Part shown: positions 13,701-27,594 of the stretch, piece after piece
Numbering within the stretch: the stretch's first letter is position 1
Layout of the letters: each line of letters begins with the position of its first letter
Source: Brugia malayi
Lineage: Eukaryota; Nematoda; Chromadorea; Rhabditida; Onchocercidae
NCBI RefSeq assembly: GCF_000002995.4
Contig: NW_025062475.1
Span: 5,184,528 to 5,248,527, forward strand
Reading direction: 5' to 3'
DNA length: 64,000 nt
Position numbers and translations under genes: made by a program
Notes under the pieces: generated by a model
Told to the model about the DNA's origin: nothing
Seen by the model: the letters and a program-made list of their open reading frames with translations, nothing else
The model's database searches: none

Positions 13701-16700
13701 TTTCTAATAGAGAAAATTATATAAGCTAAACTATAACCAAATTTTAATGCAATCAAAAAACAAATAAATTGTTGATTATTTGCTTACATATGTCAAGTAT
13801 TTACTTATGTGCATTAAATGAATAAAGTGATTCAATAACAGCAATTCGTTATTGTCAAAATTTATTTGCATTTCTTTATTTGCATTTAAGTTCCTAAAAA
13901 AACATACAAAACAAATACAGAAATTTTGCTGTAATGAAAGATACGTAGTAGTAGTAATAGCAGTTGTTGTTGTTATTTTTATTATTGTTGTGCCTAACAC
14001 AACAATAATAATTGCTTTCAGCATATTTTACATTTCCAATTATTAATTTAAAAGTTATTTTATTGCTATTTTATTTGCTGCTGTTAGATTACCATTTTTT
14101 CAACAGTCATTTCTGATTATTATCATTATCTTTCTTGTATTACTACTACTTCATTATCTTGTATTACTACTTCATTAATCATGTTATATCAGTATCAACT
14201 TTCACAACAAAGTAATTTCAGTCATAAAACTTTCTACTTTGTTTCTTATTTATTTATTTATCTGTTTTCTTTTCAGTTTGTCTGAACCAGCATTTTAATT
14301 AATAGAATGGCTATACACGAAATTTAAATCTGCTTTTAATGAGAACTGTTTTGTTGAATTTTCCAAATTTAATATTTTAGTTGGCTAAGTTGAATTGCGT
14401 GAGACCAAAAAGAGTGATTTAGAATGTTAAGTTTGGAATAATTAATTGACAAAGCATATTAGGCAGAATTTAAAAAATTATTCCTTAACCATAAGAAAAG
14501 CTGCAAATAGTAGATGTAAATATGATTGCATACAATTTAATTTAAGGGCTCGAAAAACAAATCGAAAAAAGAAAAAACTTTTAGGAAACTTAAATAAATG
14601 AAAGTTCAAATAATTAATTGTACCATCATTTAAATATGATGAACAGATCGATTATCATGAAAGTTATACATACAGGAAAAATTGATTTAATTTCAAATGC
14701 ATTATTAAATTTCTTGTTCATTTGCATCACAAATATACCATTAAGTTCAAATTCAATTCACTATACGAATTTATTTCAAATAGTAAGCAGTATTAACGGA
14801 AGTTGTAATAATTAATAAATAAGAATGAGGAATAGCATTGTGAAGATTTTATTACTGATAACAAAATTCAGCCATTATCGAACTTTCTTTCGCCCTCTCT
14901 CTCCCTCTCTCTCTTATTTTTACTATGTCATTCTAATGTCCATCTCTTTTATCAAATTTTTTTCTTTGAAGTTTTACTTGACTTGAGCAAAGATGATATT
15001 TTATTGTTATTCCTATATTATTTTGATTATTTCTAAATTTCTTAATAATTAAACTTTGAAAGTTAATTAATTATATTTTATTCGAAGCTAAATTATTTGA
15101 AAAACAAGTTATATTGTTTATTACTTTGTACGATATGTGTGGGTATGAATGAGGAAGATTGCTAGTAATTTGATAATAAATCAATGAGACAGAGACAGTT
15201 AGAACAAATAGTTAGGGTAGAAAAGTAATACAAATAACTCAGGTAAATGAGACAGGTAACAGAACAGACCAATAAGACAAATGGCTGAATAGATGAATGG
15301 TACAAATATCAAGTTGTTACTATGATAGACAGAATAAGTAAGCAAATCATTTAGGTGAATTAAGGTAATATCATAGTAATGAGGTAAACATAGCCGATAA
15401 TACAATACTAATTAATTCCAAAAAATATTTCGTGAAAGTTTTGCAAGTTTTTTTATAAGCAAAATAGAATTAAACAATAGATTAGTAATTTCTCAAATTT
15501 TCGATTAATTTAGTTTCAAAAAAGCACTGAGCACTGATAAATGTTCGAAATGAAAAAATTATAGTGTCATATGCATTAATGAATGAATCTATTCAATGAC
15601 GTTGATATACGTGAAAGTTAAAAGTTAGACATTTTAAAAAAAATTATTAGATGCATCATCAGCCTTCGATCCTTATTATTGTTTATTATTATTTTTATTT
15701 TATTACTATTGCTATTTCATTATTATTATCATAATTATTATTGTTTTATTGTCACTACCACTATTAATACTAATACTATTATTGTCATCACCATTATTCT
15801 TATTTTTGCTATCATTATCATCGTCATTATTGTTCATTACTTATTATTACTGTTATTATCTCTATTAATGCAACAAAAGGAAAATGGTTATTTTCTAACA
15901 ATTGATTCATATGATAACATAATTTATTAAAATAATAACTTTCAAATAGGTTTAAAGTTTGCACTTCTTTTTTAAATGAAAATTTTGGTTTATTGAACTT
16001 ACATTAAGTTTAACTAGCATTTATGAAATGTAAGAATGATAAAAAAAAAAAAGGTATTTTTTTTAAAGATGAATGTTTTTATTGAAACAATTTTTAAATT
16101 TCCTTAATTGGATTTTATTTTTAGAAATAATTTTATTTTTTACCAAGGAATTTTTTTTTCTTTTTAGGTTTAATTTTTTAGATAATTTTTGTCCGATGAT
16201 TTGTTCAATAAATGCAATTTTTAAAAAATAGTTGGAGCTTTTTACTCTGATGAAAATAAATCGTAAATTGCAAACTTCAACAAATAAAAGTTAAACTAGT
16301 GATTCATGCAAACATCAGTTATATCAAATAGTACTGATATTTTGATAAATGTTAGCTTGAAAGAATTGCCTTTCTTTTTATCATTCTTGCATTTCATAAA
16401 TGCCAGATAAACTTAGTGTAACTGCAATAAGTTAAATTTTTCCTGTCAGAAAAATATGAACTTCAATCGTATATAAATATTACCATTTTAATAAAATAAG
16501 TTAACAAATGAATTAATTATTAAAAATTAACCAATTTCTCTTCGTATATTAATATTAATAATAATAGATATTAATAATGATAATAATAACAATAAAATAA
16601 ACAAATAATAAAAAATGATAATACATCTTTTCAGTATATCTAACTTTTAAATTTGACATATGTCAACGTTATTTGATAAATTCATCCACTAATTTCATGT

Positions 16701-19509
16701 GATATCATGATGTCGGCTTTTTCGAGCATTTCTTAGTGCTCACGCATAAATATTATAAATTTTTGATAGCATTTAAATAAAATAATTTTATCCAAATATT
16801 TTTTTCATTTAGAGGATTGTATTTATTCGATAATCATTTTATTAAAAAATTTAGCAAGTTTTATTTTAAAAAAAATTTATGGATTTATGCTTGGAAACTT
16901 GCAATATTTTGCATAATTCAGCAGGAATTAATTGATGAAAATAAATAAACAGAAGTAAATAAAGAATAATAGACATTCAAGTAATATATAAATATAAATA
17001 ACAAAGCTTTTAATAACAGAAAACCAATATTAATGATAGATTTTAAATTCCATTTATTGAATTCATAATAGTTCAAACATTACAATCTTTATTTAATGTT
17101 ATATAAAGACTTTATCAATATTTTATGATGGATGTAGAATGATCTGAAACTACATTCATTATAAATCTTCTCATGATATTCTCCAGCCATATCATGATAC
17201 TATCCTATATCATCGTATTCAGATCATATTTGTAAATTTTAGTTTGATATCTCATTCAAATTAAGTTTAATTATCAGCCTGTATACTTAATACATTTAAT
17301 GTAAAGAAAGAAAAAAAAAATTATAAGTCCCAATCCAAAAAAAAAAAAAGTAGAACACCGAAACTACCAGTGAATATTTTTTTAAATTGAAACAACTGTT
17401 TATCTTGCCAATAAAAATCATCTGCCGCTCTTTCTTTCTCCGTAAGTTAAAAATAAAATTGGAATCAAATTTTCACTGAGAAAAACTGAAGTTGAAATAG
17501 CAGTGGATAGCATAAAAAATGATTTCTATTTCTTTAACTTTTAATAAATTATCCGTTAGAATTAAATTATTACTTACTTAAACACACACTCTCTCTATTT
17601 CCGTAATTTTTTTTTCTTTTTTTACAGACAACGATAAAATGTCGAAGGTTAATGTTTTCAAGCAGATGGATCAAATGCACCGATCAAGGTTTATGCTTTT
17701 AAAATATTTTCCTCCTTGTTTTTTTTTTTTTTTTTAAATTTTTGGAAAGCAAAATTTTATATTGATTAACATACATTTAGTTATGATAATAATTTAGCAG
17801 CTGGCAAAATCTAGGTTTAATTTATTTTATTGGATTTATCACAATCTATAAATGGATCTTTTATGAACTTTTGTTATTAACTGATAATAGTTTTAATTAG
17901 TTACCCAGTTTCGGTGTAATTAGTTACCCGGTTCTGGTATATCAATAAGAAGTCTTTCTATAACAATCAAACTTTAAATTACTACAACAAATATTTAACA
18001 GGAGTATTTCACATAAATGAAGTTATCAGAAAATTGCATATAAATATAAAATACAAGTTACCGATTTATTATTTACTGCATTGCTAATAATGACGGTGAT
18101 AACGATGATAGTAGTAACGATAATGATTTAGGATGACAGACTAATAAAATATTAAAATGTTTTATTGGTGAATTTAATCAATCTATAATCATGCTATTTT
18201 CTATTGTTTTCAAAAATAAGCATAAAATATCGTGAAATATCATTTAGTCATTATCTCTTATCACATATTATCCTTGCTGACATGCGTTATCACTCTGATG
18301 GAACCCAATTGCTCTATCAAATATTTCTTCAGCACTTAGCGATTTATTTGTGATAATATGTGGCAGTGATGATAATTTTATTTTTTTAAACTTTTTTAGA
18401 ACTGCTTAATAATTAATATTAATGATAATGAATGATTTGTAATTAAAAAAATAAGCATTCAAATTGATCAGGTACTCCAGCGGTCTTAAAAAGATGATTT
18501 TTTTAAATTTCAGTCAGCAGCAAACTGCGCGGTCATTCAATCCATCAACAGTAAAAAATGCGCTTTTACGATGGTGTCAAATTAAATTGGAAAATTATCC
18601 TGTAAGTACCACTGACAAATTTCGCACAATTTTAAATATGAAAAATTTGTGGGAATTTTTTGCAACTAAAAATTTATACTTCAACATGTTAATATTTAAA
18701 GTCATGCAAATATTATTTTTTTGATTACAGTATTAGCCAATTTTGAATATCTCATAACTTACTCATTTAACTGCAATTGTAATAAATAAGTAATAACTGA
18801 ATTTCGTCATGAACAATTAATTTCGCCTAGTTGGTCAATCAATTTCAATTAATTATAATAAAAAGATGAAAGGAATAAGCTTTTGAGGTTCAAATTACAA
18901 ATTTTTCATCATGTTGGGCTGATGGAATGGCATTTTGCGCATTGATACATCGATTTGTGCCTGATTCGTTTGATTTTGATAAATTAAATCCAAGAAATCG
19001 ACGAGAAAATTTAGAGTTAGCATTTAGGGTAGCCGAGTAAGTTTGTTTTCCCTTTTTCCTTTTTTTTGCAAATTTTTTTGCTAAACTATTTATTTCGTTT
19101 AAAGTTTACATTTATTCTTTTATATAAATTTAATTTATTTTAAGCAGATAATCGCATGAAGCAATAATCAATGTAAATATATTGCAATGAAAATCAATCA
19201 AAAATATAAATGCAAACATTTTTATATAATGTTTTTTTTTTTTTTTTTTTTTTTTGCAAAATTCCTAAATTTTATAATGAATTGTTTTCAAAAGATTTAA
19301 GAACATAATATTTCATAAATTTTCAAATTTATATCACAGAGAAATTAAAAAAAAAAATGATACACAACTTATGAAATTATTACAGACAAAATGGTATTGT
19401 ACCATTGCTTGAAGTGGATGATATGTTGCTAATGGGTGATCGACCCGACTGGAAATGTATTTTCACCTATGTTCAGTCATTTTACAAAGCATTCAAAGAC
19501 CAATTGTGA
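6993..19509 (+). CDS. Smoothelin-like calponin-homology domain protein, 5'-partial
   Basis: Seven exons are readable: 6993-7094, 9382-9493, 10527-10604, 17628-17688, 18514-18601, 18888-19036 and 19386-19509. Phase is kept across all six introns, giving 237 residues to the TGA at 19507-19509. Residues 1-125 are polar and low in complexity (a Thr run, a His/Ser patch) and look disordered. From about residue 128 to 235 there is one calponin-homology domain with recognisable pieces: [54 protein letters not shown] and [14 protein letters not shown]. The LEVDDM...MG and FTYVQSFY segments resemble smoothelin and smoothelin-like proteins more than alpha-actinin or spectrin CH pairs. Members of that family associate with actin-based contractile structures; a muscle or cytoskeletal role here is inference. 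No start codon is visible, so upstream exons are missing. The third intron (10605-17627) is about 7 kb. Confidence 0.88.
7095..9381 (+). other. First visible intron of the smoothelin-like gene
   Basis: It starts with GTAAGT after a codon-phase-0 exon end and closes with TTTTTTAG before 9382. The interior is homopolymer-rich and carries the purine/pyrimidine simple-repeat cluster at 7453-7764. No exon was seen inside. Confidence 0.8.
7453..7764. repeat. GA-tract / TC-TA / GA-tract simple repeat cluster
   Basis: A purine-only-like GA stretch (about 7453-7510) is followed by a TC dinucleotide run (about 7664-7681) running directly into a TA run (about 7680-7702), and then by a second GA-rich stretch (about 7719-7764). 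All of it lies in an intron of the smoothelin-like gene. Confidence 0.85.
13019..13262. repeat. Degenerate ATT/ATC trinucleotide repeat
   Basis: About 240 bases of TTA/ATT units interspersed with TCA and TGT variants. The repeat stays open in some frames and yields an Ile/Tyr-rich pseudo-peptide, which is an artefact of the repeat. Confidence 0.9.
15677..15870. repeat. Degenerate ATT trinucleotide repeat
   Basis: TTA/ATT units with ACT and ATC variants, of the same type as the repeat at 13019-13262. The Ile-rich open frame over it is not a gene. Confidence 0.88.
17171..17197. other. Perfect inverted repeat (hairpin-capable)
   Basis: Arms TCATGATAT (17171-17179) and ATATCATGA (17189-17197) are exact reverse complements with a 9-base spacer. 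It lies near the 3' end of the 7 kb intron. Function unknown; it could be chance in AT-rich DNA. Confidence 0.6.
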
Positions 19510-22500
19510 AATTACAGTGATAATTTTTGGCATTATTAAATTTCGAAAAGGCAAAATATCATTTTTGAAGGCAAAAGAAATTGAGTATGGATATAGTTTT
19601 GTAATAATCTCATTAATTAAATGATTGGTTAAATAAATAACTAATCTAGAAATTTGAAATATTTGGCCCATGTTTAATTTTTAAACTTTAATTAGAATAT
19701 TTTCAGTAAAAAATTTTTTTTTTATGATTTGCATACTATAAATGATTGTTACTTAACATTATTTTATATTTTAGAGTTGTTTTTTTCTTAATTTCATTTG
19801 TTCTTCCATTTTTTTTTCCAAAAATTTTGTTTCAAATATTTTTGAATAATTGCATCTAAAATTTTAGAGAAAAAGAAATTTTGAAAATGAATTATTATAA
19901 AATACGGTAAGGTACTGTACTCATATCATGAGATGTACTATTTCTGATAAAATTACTGCATGTCTTTGTTGAATGTCACAGGAATCATGTTGTTGCATGT
20001 ATTTGATTATTATTGTAAAATTTTATAAAAAAAATTAAAAATTTTCAATATTTCATTAGTCAACATTTTGCTAAATTGTTAATAAAAAGACTAGCTAGAA
20101 AGCTGTCGAATACAATTTTATTATTATCAACTTCTTACTAGAATTTTTCAGTTTTTTAAGTTTAAATTTTATTAATTCGGAAGGACAATCAGAGATTGAT
20201 TACTTTCACTATTTTTTTTCTTGTTTTACTTCGATTACTGCTTATTTTTAAAAATTTTCAAATGTTTTCATTATATATATATATATATGTTTAATAAAAT
20301 GTATTTTTTACTTGAAGGCAATCAGCTACTTATTTGTTGTATTATATAAATTAAATATTATTAAATTATTGTAACCTTAGAATGAAGTGAAAAATTTTTG
20401 ACAATTTTTATGAAGATCTAATTTTTTTAAATACAGATAAAAGTGAGTAATATTTTGTGAAAGCTTCAACTATCATTCAAATTTAGCGATATAAATTACG
20501 CTATAACCAAGAAGTGACGTAATAAATTGCGCTACCACTGAAAATGACATTAGGTATTCCAACTGATAACTATTACCAATTGATAAATTCATATTCAAAT
20601 GATGTCATGAAATGATATCATAAGTACCGGTGTAATTAACACAGATATTTACTGGAACAAACAAATATGATTTATGAACACTTATAAAACTGCAACTACA
20701 CAAAATTTAACGTTGTAATATGTGTTCACGTACGTTAATACTACTTCACTACGCAGAATCGTGAATTACAGGAAGGCTAACGTTTTGTATTCATCATTAG
20801 TTATAGCTGCTACAAATTGTGATTTCATTATGAAATTAGCACTATGCGAAAAATTTGAGCGAAGTTGCAGAAAAGAATAATAATTAAATTCCTTTGCTTA
20901 CATTCTATCCATTTTTTAGAAAATTGTTCTACGGCAATTCTTTTTTAAGTTTGTATCCTCTTTAAAAAAAATTAAAAAGAACCTTTATTAAAGTTGCATT
21001 TAAGATTGGCAGCTTATATTAATTAATTAATTAATTCTCTTAGAAATGGCGAGTATCTATATTAATAATAATAAATACTTCATCATAAAAACAGTCATTT
21101 AAAAATCGCTCCTTGAGAAAGTAATCTTTTTTAGTAATAATATTTAACTTTTAGTGTTACATTCAGAACTATAATTACAGATAACAAATGTTTTTTTCAT
21201 ATTTTTTGTATAGTTACATGCACTACTGATATTATAAGTGATTTTTAAAATGGTTTATTGTTATTTCAAAAAGATAAGCTAAGTAATGTTAATATCATTA
21301 TCACAGAAACTTGAATAATGATCACAACAAACAAAAACAAATGAATAAATAAATTGAAATTATTTAATTTGTAATTAAAAATTAACCAACAAATACTACG
21401 CTAAGATAGCGTAATTGTTTCCTGACCATTTAAAGGAGTTTTAAAATTTCTTTATGAAAAATTTTAAATATAATTTCGTTTTAAATTAAACTGTAGTTTT
21501 CCAAATTTTTTTTTTATTCTTTGTTATCTGACCTAATTTCTTGTTTAATTCAGATAAAACAGAGATTTTTTCAATTTTTCCTGCATAATGAAGTAAATTT
21601 TTGAAAAAAAAAATGGCGTGAATATATAAACATGAATATTTTGCAAGTAGCCATTCATTAAAAAAAATTACTTATAATAGAATAAATAATACATAATAAG
21701 CTAATAAATATTGAAATGTTCTTCATCACTTTGTTGACTTTTTTCTTTTCTTCACCATTCACTGCTTCTTAAAATAAACTTTCCCTTGACAATTACGCTT
21801 TAATCTTATAACTGGTCTGCTATCATTTATGAGTGTTCTAAAAATGAAGAAGACAAAACGAAAAAAGTGGAAAATGATCCTTCAAATGTGAATTAAATTA
21901 ATCCCATGTTGATCATTTCTTCTTTAACATTATTTTGTCGGCTTCTCTTTTTGTCAAAATTTTCGCTTTATATAAAAAAAAAAAACAAAATATGTACCTT
22001 CAAATCATTCTTGTCTTTTTTTTTTGATTTCATATTTTTCATTTTGCCTTTTTTTTCTTTTTTCTGAAATAGACTGAAAATTATTGAAGAATGTAGAAAA
22101 AAAAAAGACATTTGCTTATTGATACTTTTATATATTTCTCAAATTTTCTCATTATTTCCACTACTTATTTTTTTCAAAAGTTCGAAAAGTTCAATAGTTT
22201 CATCTAAATTTTTGGAGAAAAAAGTATTCGAATCTGCTATTTTTCAAAAGTTTTGCTTTAATTTTGTTATCAATTCAATTGAACTTTTTTTATCAAATCA
22301 CATTCAATTTTTTTTTAATTTACTTCTTTACTTTACAATTAATTAATTGATTCATTATTATCCTTTCTCGGTGAGATTAAGAAAGGATCTATAATTACGA
22401 TAGGATTAGTGGATAATTTACTTAAATAAAGTTGTTACTGTAACTTAGCTATTTTTGAATTTAATAGAAGTATACTGCAATATTTACATTGTACAAACAC

Positions 22501-22670
22501 GATAATATTATGGATTAGTAAAATATATGCTTGAGAGTTTCACTCAACCCAGCACTGGAAATTATAGCTTGTTAGAATTGTTAAAACAAGCAATTTAAAA
22601 TATCGAAAACCGAACTAAGAAAGAATTTTCGCTTCAAAAAAAAATTTGTTTGTTCGCATCCGAAAATCTA

Positions 22671-22674
<4 letters not shown>

Positions 22675-22746
<72 letters not shown>

Positions 22747-22800
22747 CAATGAAAATAATAATAGTAATAATAACAATGATAATAACAGCAATAATAATCA
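22675..22800. repeat. Long TAA microsatellite, about 23 perfect units plus a degenerate tail
   Basis: Uninterrupted TAA units run from 22675 to 22744, then decay into GAC/CAA/AGT-containing variants to about 22800. In one frame this reads as poly-Asn (open frame 22646-22963), and on the other strand as poly-Ile. Neither is supported as a gene. Confidence 0.95.
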
Positions 22801-23269
22801 TAATTTTGATAATCAGGCAAATCATATAGTGATGATATTAGCATACTATTTCAATGACAACTGCACTCATAGCGTAACAAATGTGTATGCATTTGTTTTG
22901 AAAGGATGTGTCATCAATAATCTTTGCAAATTTGATTGTTTTCAAGAAAAGTGTGAAAAATAAACTGCCATAATCAATCACTGAGCATTTTGTAACCATT
23001 AGTGAATGGTAGATGATTTCGTGTAACGGTGAAATATTTTTTACCAAAATAATTCAAAACTGATTTATCAGTATTCATTTTAATGCTTGCTGATTATCAT
23101 GATAACAATGATGATAAGGTGTAATCTCAAGGATGCTGAAAGGATGAAGAAGTAAAATTTCATGAATGCCGGAGAAATTCTATTATCTGAAATAATCGAT
23201 CACGGCCTATTACAATTTAGTTGCTGAACAAATGTCATGAGTTAAAAAACTTTTGATTTTTGGTTTCAA

Positions 23270-23430
23270 AGATTTATTATTATTATTATTATTACTGCTT
23301 TATTACTTATTATTATATTATTATTGATATTAATATTCTTATTGTTATTGTCATTATTATCATTTATTATTACTAATTATTATTATTATTACTAACTATT
23401 ATTATTTATTACTACTATTACTATTATATA
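23270..23430. repeat. Degenerate ATT repeat
   Basis: TTA/ATT units interrupted by ACT, GTT and ATC variants, about 500 bases downstream of the opposite-orientation TAA run at 22675-22800. Confidence 0.88.
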
Positions 23431-25900
23431 TAATATTATCACCTATTCTGGCTTAATCTGTTCGTTATAATGGACCATTTTCTTGTAATATCTGTTCCTG
23501 ATAATATGTATTTAATAATTTTGAAACTAATTTCGTCAAATGATTATTATTTAATAGCAAACTTTAGAACATTAGCGTATTGCAGAAATTGAAATTTTTA
23601 GAATTCTTATGCTATCGTAAAATAAACAATAATTAGAAATTTTAATTAAGCTTTTTATTCAAATTTGCGACTAAAATAATTCATTGATTGGCAATCAATC
23701 CTATTATATCTTCAGTAAAGGTCATGAAAAGCAAAAGAAAATCTTGAGAAAAAGTGATTTTAAAAGCAAAACAAAAAAAAGATTTATTGTCAACGACTGA
23801 TTCGAGTGTCACCATATATTCTCATTTTCCCGTCATTCCTCGATTCTTCTAGTTTCATTTAACTAACTTAAATAAATAATTTAAATTGAAGACAATCAAA
23901 AATCAAAAAAACTGACGAGCTTTTTTTATCAAAATTAATTTCAAAACATCGCAATATTTGTGCTTTAAAATAGGATTATGAGTTTTTTCCTTCAGAATAC
24001 TCCTAAAAATAATCATTAATAATAGGTTGTCATATCTCACATATCACTTTTCGTCGAAATAACTCTTAAAAAGATAACTCATTTTATAAAACATACAAAA
24101 CATATTGTCAGTATATAAAAATTATAAGAATAAATAAATAAGTGTTAATAAACTGATAAATGGATGATAGCAGTGAATAGACAATGTTTAATGAAATTTA
24201 TATGTTAAATATATTAAAAAACTTTTATAAATAATTAAAAAACGTGTAACAATATCTTTTCGGTAATAGGTTTATTTACGTAAACCATCTTTTTCAGTAG
24301 CATTGAAATTTCGGTATTAAAGCCTTAAATAACAAAGCTTTTGGTATTAAAGTCAAAAATTGAATATCATTAAAATAATTCGAACTATTGCTAATTTAAT
24401 TTTAAATAGGAATTTTATGCTCGTAAAATTAACACTGACAAGTTCTAATTCTAATATTATTTTCTAAATCTTTTTTTGTTTGCTTTTTTTTTATGCAAAA
24501 TTAAATCAATGCATTACAGTAATCCTACCATTTTTAGTTCTCTTAAAGAAGCCAATCAGATTTTTCTGATTAAAGAAAGAAAAAAAATTGTTCATAGCAA
24601 AAAAAAAAAAAAAACAATGATGTTTCTTAATTGTCAAAAATTGCTTCAATTTTTGTTGGGACATCTTTTAAGTTCTTTTTTTTTTCTTTTGAAAATTTCA
24701 TGCATTTAGTTGGGTTAATTAATTTTGCACATCAAGTTCTAAAATTAATTTCGTATGTGTCTATTTTCCTCGCAATTTTAAAAATGTGTTATAGCCGTAT
24801 TATTCAAACTTTTATTTTTCTAGGAAAAAAAAGTAGAGGAAAAGGATAGTATGAAAAGTTGTAAAGTAATTGAACTGTAAATAAAAAAGGAATAAATTGT
24901 TTTTTAAATAGAAGTAAGAGAGAAAATAAAATTTTCTATTAAATAATCTGACTGATAGAGCTTTTTCCAATTTCTTTTTTTTTGAATTTATCTTTTTAAT
25001 ATGATAGTAGAAAAACATGATTCTAAAAAAAAAATATATAACATTTAAATGTTAAAGATTATTCGAAACATTTACAGAATATTTTGTTTATTTTATTGAT
25101 TATTGAGACCAAAAAATAAAATATTAACTTCTTCCATTTGTTAATTTCATTACTGTTAATTACGATAGATTTGTTTAATAAAAATTTTGAAGAATAAATT
25201 ATGAAAATACTTATTTGATATTCAGTTGCATCAATATTGGGCAAAAAAAAATGAACAATATTGCATCCAAATTTTGATTTCGTTTTCTACAGTCAAAATA
25301 ATTAGTAAATATGACTGAAGCAAATTAAATGGATATATACTCACTTTTATTGATTATTATTTGAAAGTAGTAGTTTTTTTTTCATTTCATTTTCTTTTTT
25401 TTACAATCCCTAAACTTTTAATCGTTGAAAAATTTATCAGATGAAACGAATAAATGTGAGATTTCGACTTTGAGAGTACGTTTTTTTTTTCTTTTTCATT
25501 TTATTTTTTAATTTTACATTTACAATGATTATCTTATTTTGTTTTTATCACTGAAATGAAAATGATATGTTTGAGTCAATTTCATATTTCTGCATATTCA
25601 TCAAAAAAAAAAAAAAAAAAATTAGAAAGTATATGAATAACAATTTCAGTTTGCTACCTTTTCAATACTACCGCAATTAACAAGTCAAAGAAACATTTTT
25701 TTTTTTTAAAGTTATAAAAAAAAAGAAAATCAAAAAAAAAAAAAAAAAAAAATGAAGAAAAAACGCAACGCATTACGCACAAACGACCATCAATTGAAAT
25801 TAAATTTTCCATTCATTTGATAATCGCAATTCATTTACTATATAAATGAATATTTTCTAATGAGCCACAAATATACAAAATGGCTAATTCTAACTTATCC

Positions 25901-25952
25901 ATACACACACACACACACACACACACACATGCACACACATACACACACGCAT
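25901..25952. repeat. CA dinucleotide microsatellite
   Basis: About 14 CA units, then interrupted CA units with TG and CG variants. It is the only sizeable CA run in the window. Confidence 0.93.
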
Positions 25953-26669
25953 GCCATCTTGAAATATTTTTAATAGTTTAAAATTAAAACATAGCTATTT
26001 AACCCTCACAGCCCGCTTTTCTGTTTCATTCCATTTTACTTGTCATTCCTTTAAATTATTAATTGTAAGATGATATAATTATTAACTTTTACTTTAATCA
26101 TTTGTTATATGTAAGAATTGATTTTAATGTTAATCCACCTTATTTTATTCATAATTAAATTTTGATATATTTTCTTTTTTTTTTTTAAATTTTCAAAAAA
26201 ATCAAAATTAATTTCACTTCTTTTGAAGCGAAGAAAATTTAGAGTATATAATGGTTTTTTGTCTTGTTTTGATGTTTTAATATATATTTGTTGATTTTTA
26301 TTTTTACCTATTGGTTTTTATTTTTTTGGTTTTTTTCAGGATTTGGTGAGGAATTCAAAATGTCAAATGAAAAGACAAAATGTCAACATTTCATACACAG
26401 AATTCAAATATGCTTCATTTCAATTGATTTTTCTTTTCTTTTTTTCTTTATTCTTTTCTTTTATTTTGGATTTTAGCTCTTTTTCTGAAAAAATCAAAAT
26501 TTGTGCAACAGCTGTTTATTTAATGATAGTTATTAACAGCAAAATATAACAATTATTGTTAAAAAAAGAGGCATAAATGAATCAATCAATCATTTCCAAA
26601 TTTAATTTCTATTTTTCCATTTTCGAAAAAGGTGTGATTTCGATTAAAAACAACAAATTAGAATTTTGA

Positions 26670-26740
26670 CTTTATTATTATTATTATTATTATCATTATC
26701 ATTACTAATTGTCATTATTATCAACATTCTTATTATTTAA
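26670..26740. repeat. Short ATT microsatellite
   Basis: Seven or more ATT units followed by ATC variants, intergenic. Confidence 0.85.
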
Positions 26741-27580
26741 ACTTAATATTATTTGTTAAGTTAAAAAAGAAGCATATTAACTAACATTCGTTATTCTTCT
26801 CTTTCACATGCATTTTTCAAAAGGTCTTCCTCCTTTCTTCATTCAGCCTTCCTTAAGGCCTTCTTTAAAACAAGAGCATCCATCCTTTTCAAGTCCTTAC
26901 TTCTTTTTTTGTTCATATGGTTGAATGAAGTAATTAGTTGTATTAGTTTCTCATACAGAAATGAACAATGATTTTGTGTTTCACTTTAACATATATCATT
27001 ACATACATATGTGTATACTTATAGGCATATGAAATTTCTATCAATTTTATGAAAATTTTTACTTTCTTTAATTCTTATTCCTTTATTTTAATTTATTATT
27101 TATTTCAATCTTTTGGCCCACTAGAAATTTTAACTGATTTGTTCTTTTGCTTTTTTCGTTCTTTTGTTTATTTCGACTTTTACCAATTTAAAATTTTTAA
27201 TATATTTTGTAAAACGACGAATTTGTTGCAATAGTAGCAGCACTGAGTGATAAAATTTAATATATACCATAAATAATTTCACCTTTTCTTTTCTTGCATA
27301 TGCTGTAATAACAGTGATGATTTAAGATGTTAGAATATTATCACACATACAATAAATTTTTCTTTTTTTTTTTTTGATAACATTTAAACATCACAAATTA
27401 TCTATGATATTATAGTATCGCAAAAAAAGAATGATATTAATTCAACAATTTTGTTGGCAATCTTTTGAGTGAACTAGTCACTTATCAGAAATTTTAACCT
27501 TATACGAATTTAAATTTAAATTTTAATTAATTGCAATTTTAATTAAGTTTTGTAGTTCCTTGTTTTTATGTTTCTTTTTT

Positions 27581-27592
27581 GCATACTTTCAG
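27581..27592 (+). other. Acceptor-like site directly upstream of a start codon (possible trans-splice site)
   Basis: A pyrimidine-rich stretch ending in TTTCAG (AG at 27591-27592) stands only two bases before the ATG at 27595. In nematodes this spacing is typical of spliced-leader addition. An ordinary cis acceptor from an unseen upstream exon is the alternative. Confidence 0.5.
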
Positions 27593-27594
27593 AT

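Larger units (their letters stand above)
10605..17627 (+). other. 7 kb intron of the smoothelin-like gene
   Basis: The donor GTAAGT follows 10604 and the acceptor TTTACAG precedes 17628. The split codon (T from one exon, AC from the next) gives Tyr and keeps the frame, which supports direct splicing over this distance. The intron carries ATT-type repeats at 13019-13262 and 15677-15870. The small open frames inside it (13776-14046, 14618-14815, 15199-15405) have no recognisable domain and were not called. Confidence 0.75.
19510..27592. other. Intergenic stretch between the smoothelin-like gene and the four-TM gene
   Basis: No gene could be supported. The stretch contains a group of short GCGTAA/TAGCG palindromic words (20488-20535 and 21401-21415), the long TAA run at 22675-22744, ATT repeats at 23270-23430 and 26670-26740, and a CA dinucleotide run at 25901-25952. 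The open frames present (for example 22119-22346, 24476-24709, 26288-26549) are Phe/Lys-rich translations of T and A runs without splice context. Confidence 0.6.

Noticed and set aside
15199..15405. 68-residue minus-strand hydrophobic frame
   Set aside because: The underlying DNA is a loose series of ACAG/GTAA/AGAC words with no splice sites; no recognisable protein family.
22646..22963. 105-residue open frame with a long poly-Asn stretch
   Set aside because: It is the translation of a perfect TAA microsatellite with no splice or domain support; the opposite strand gives an equally long poly-Ile frame.
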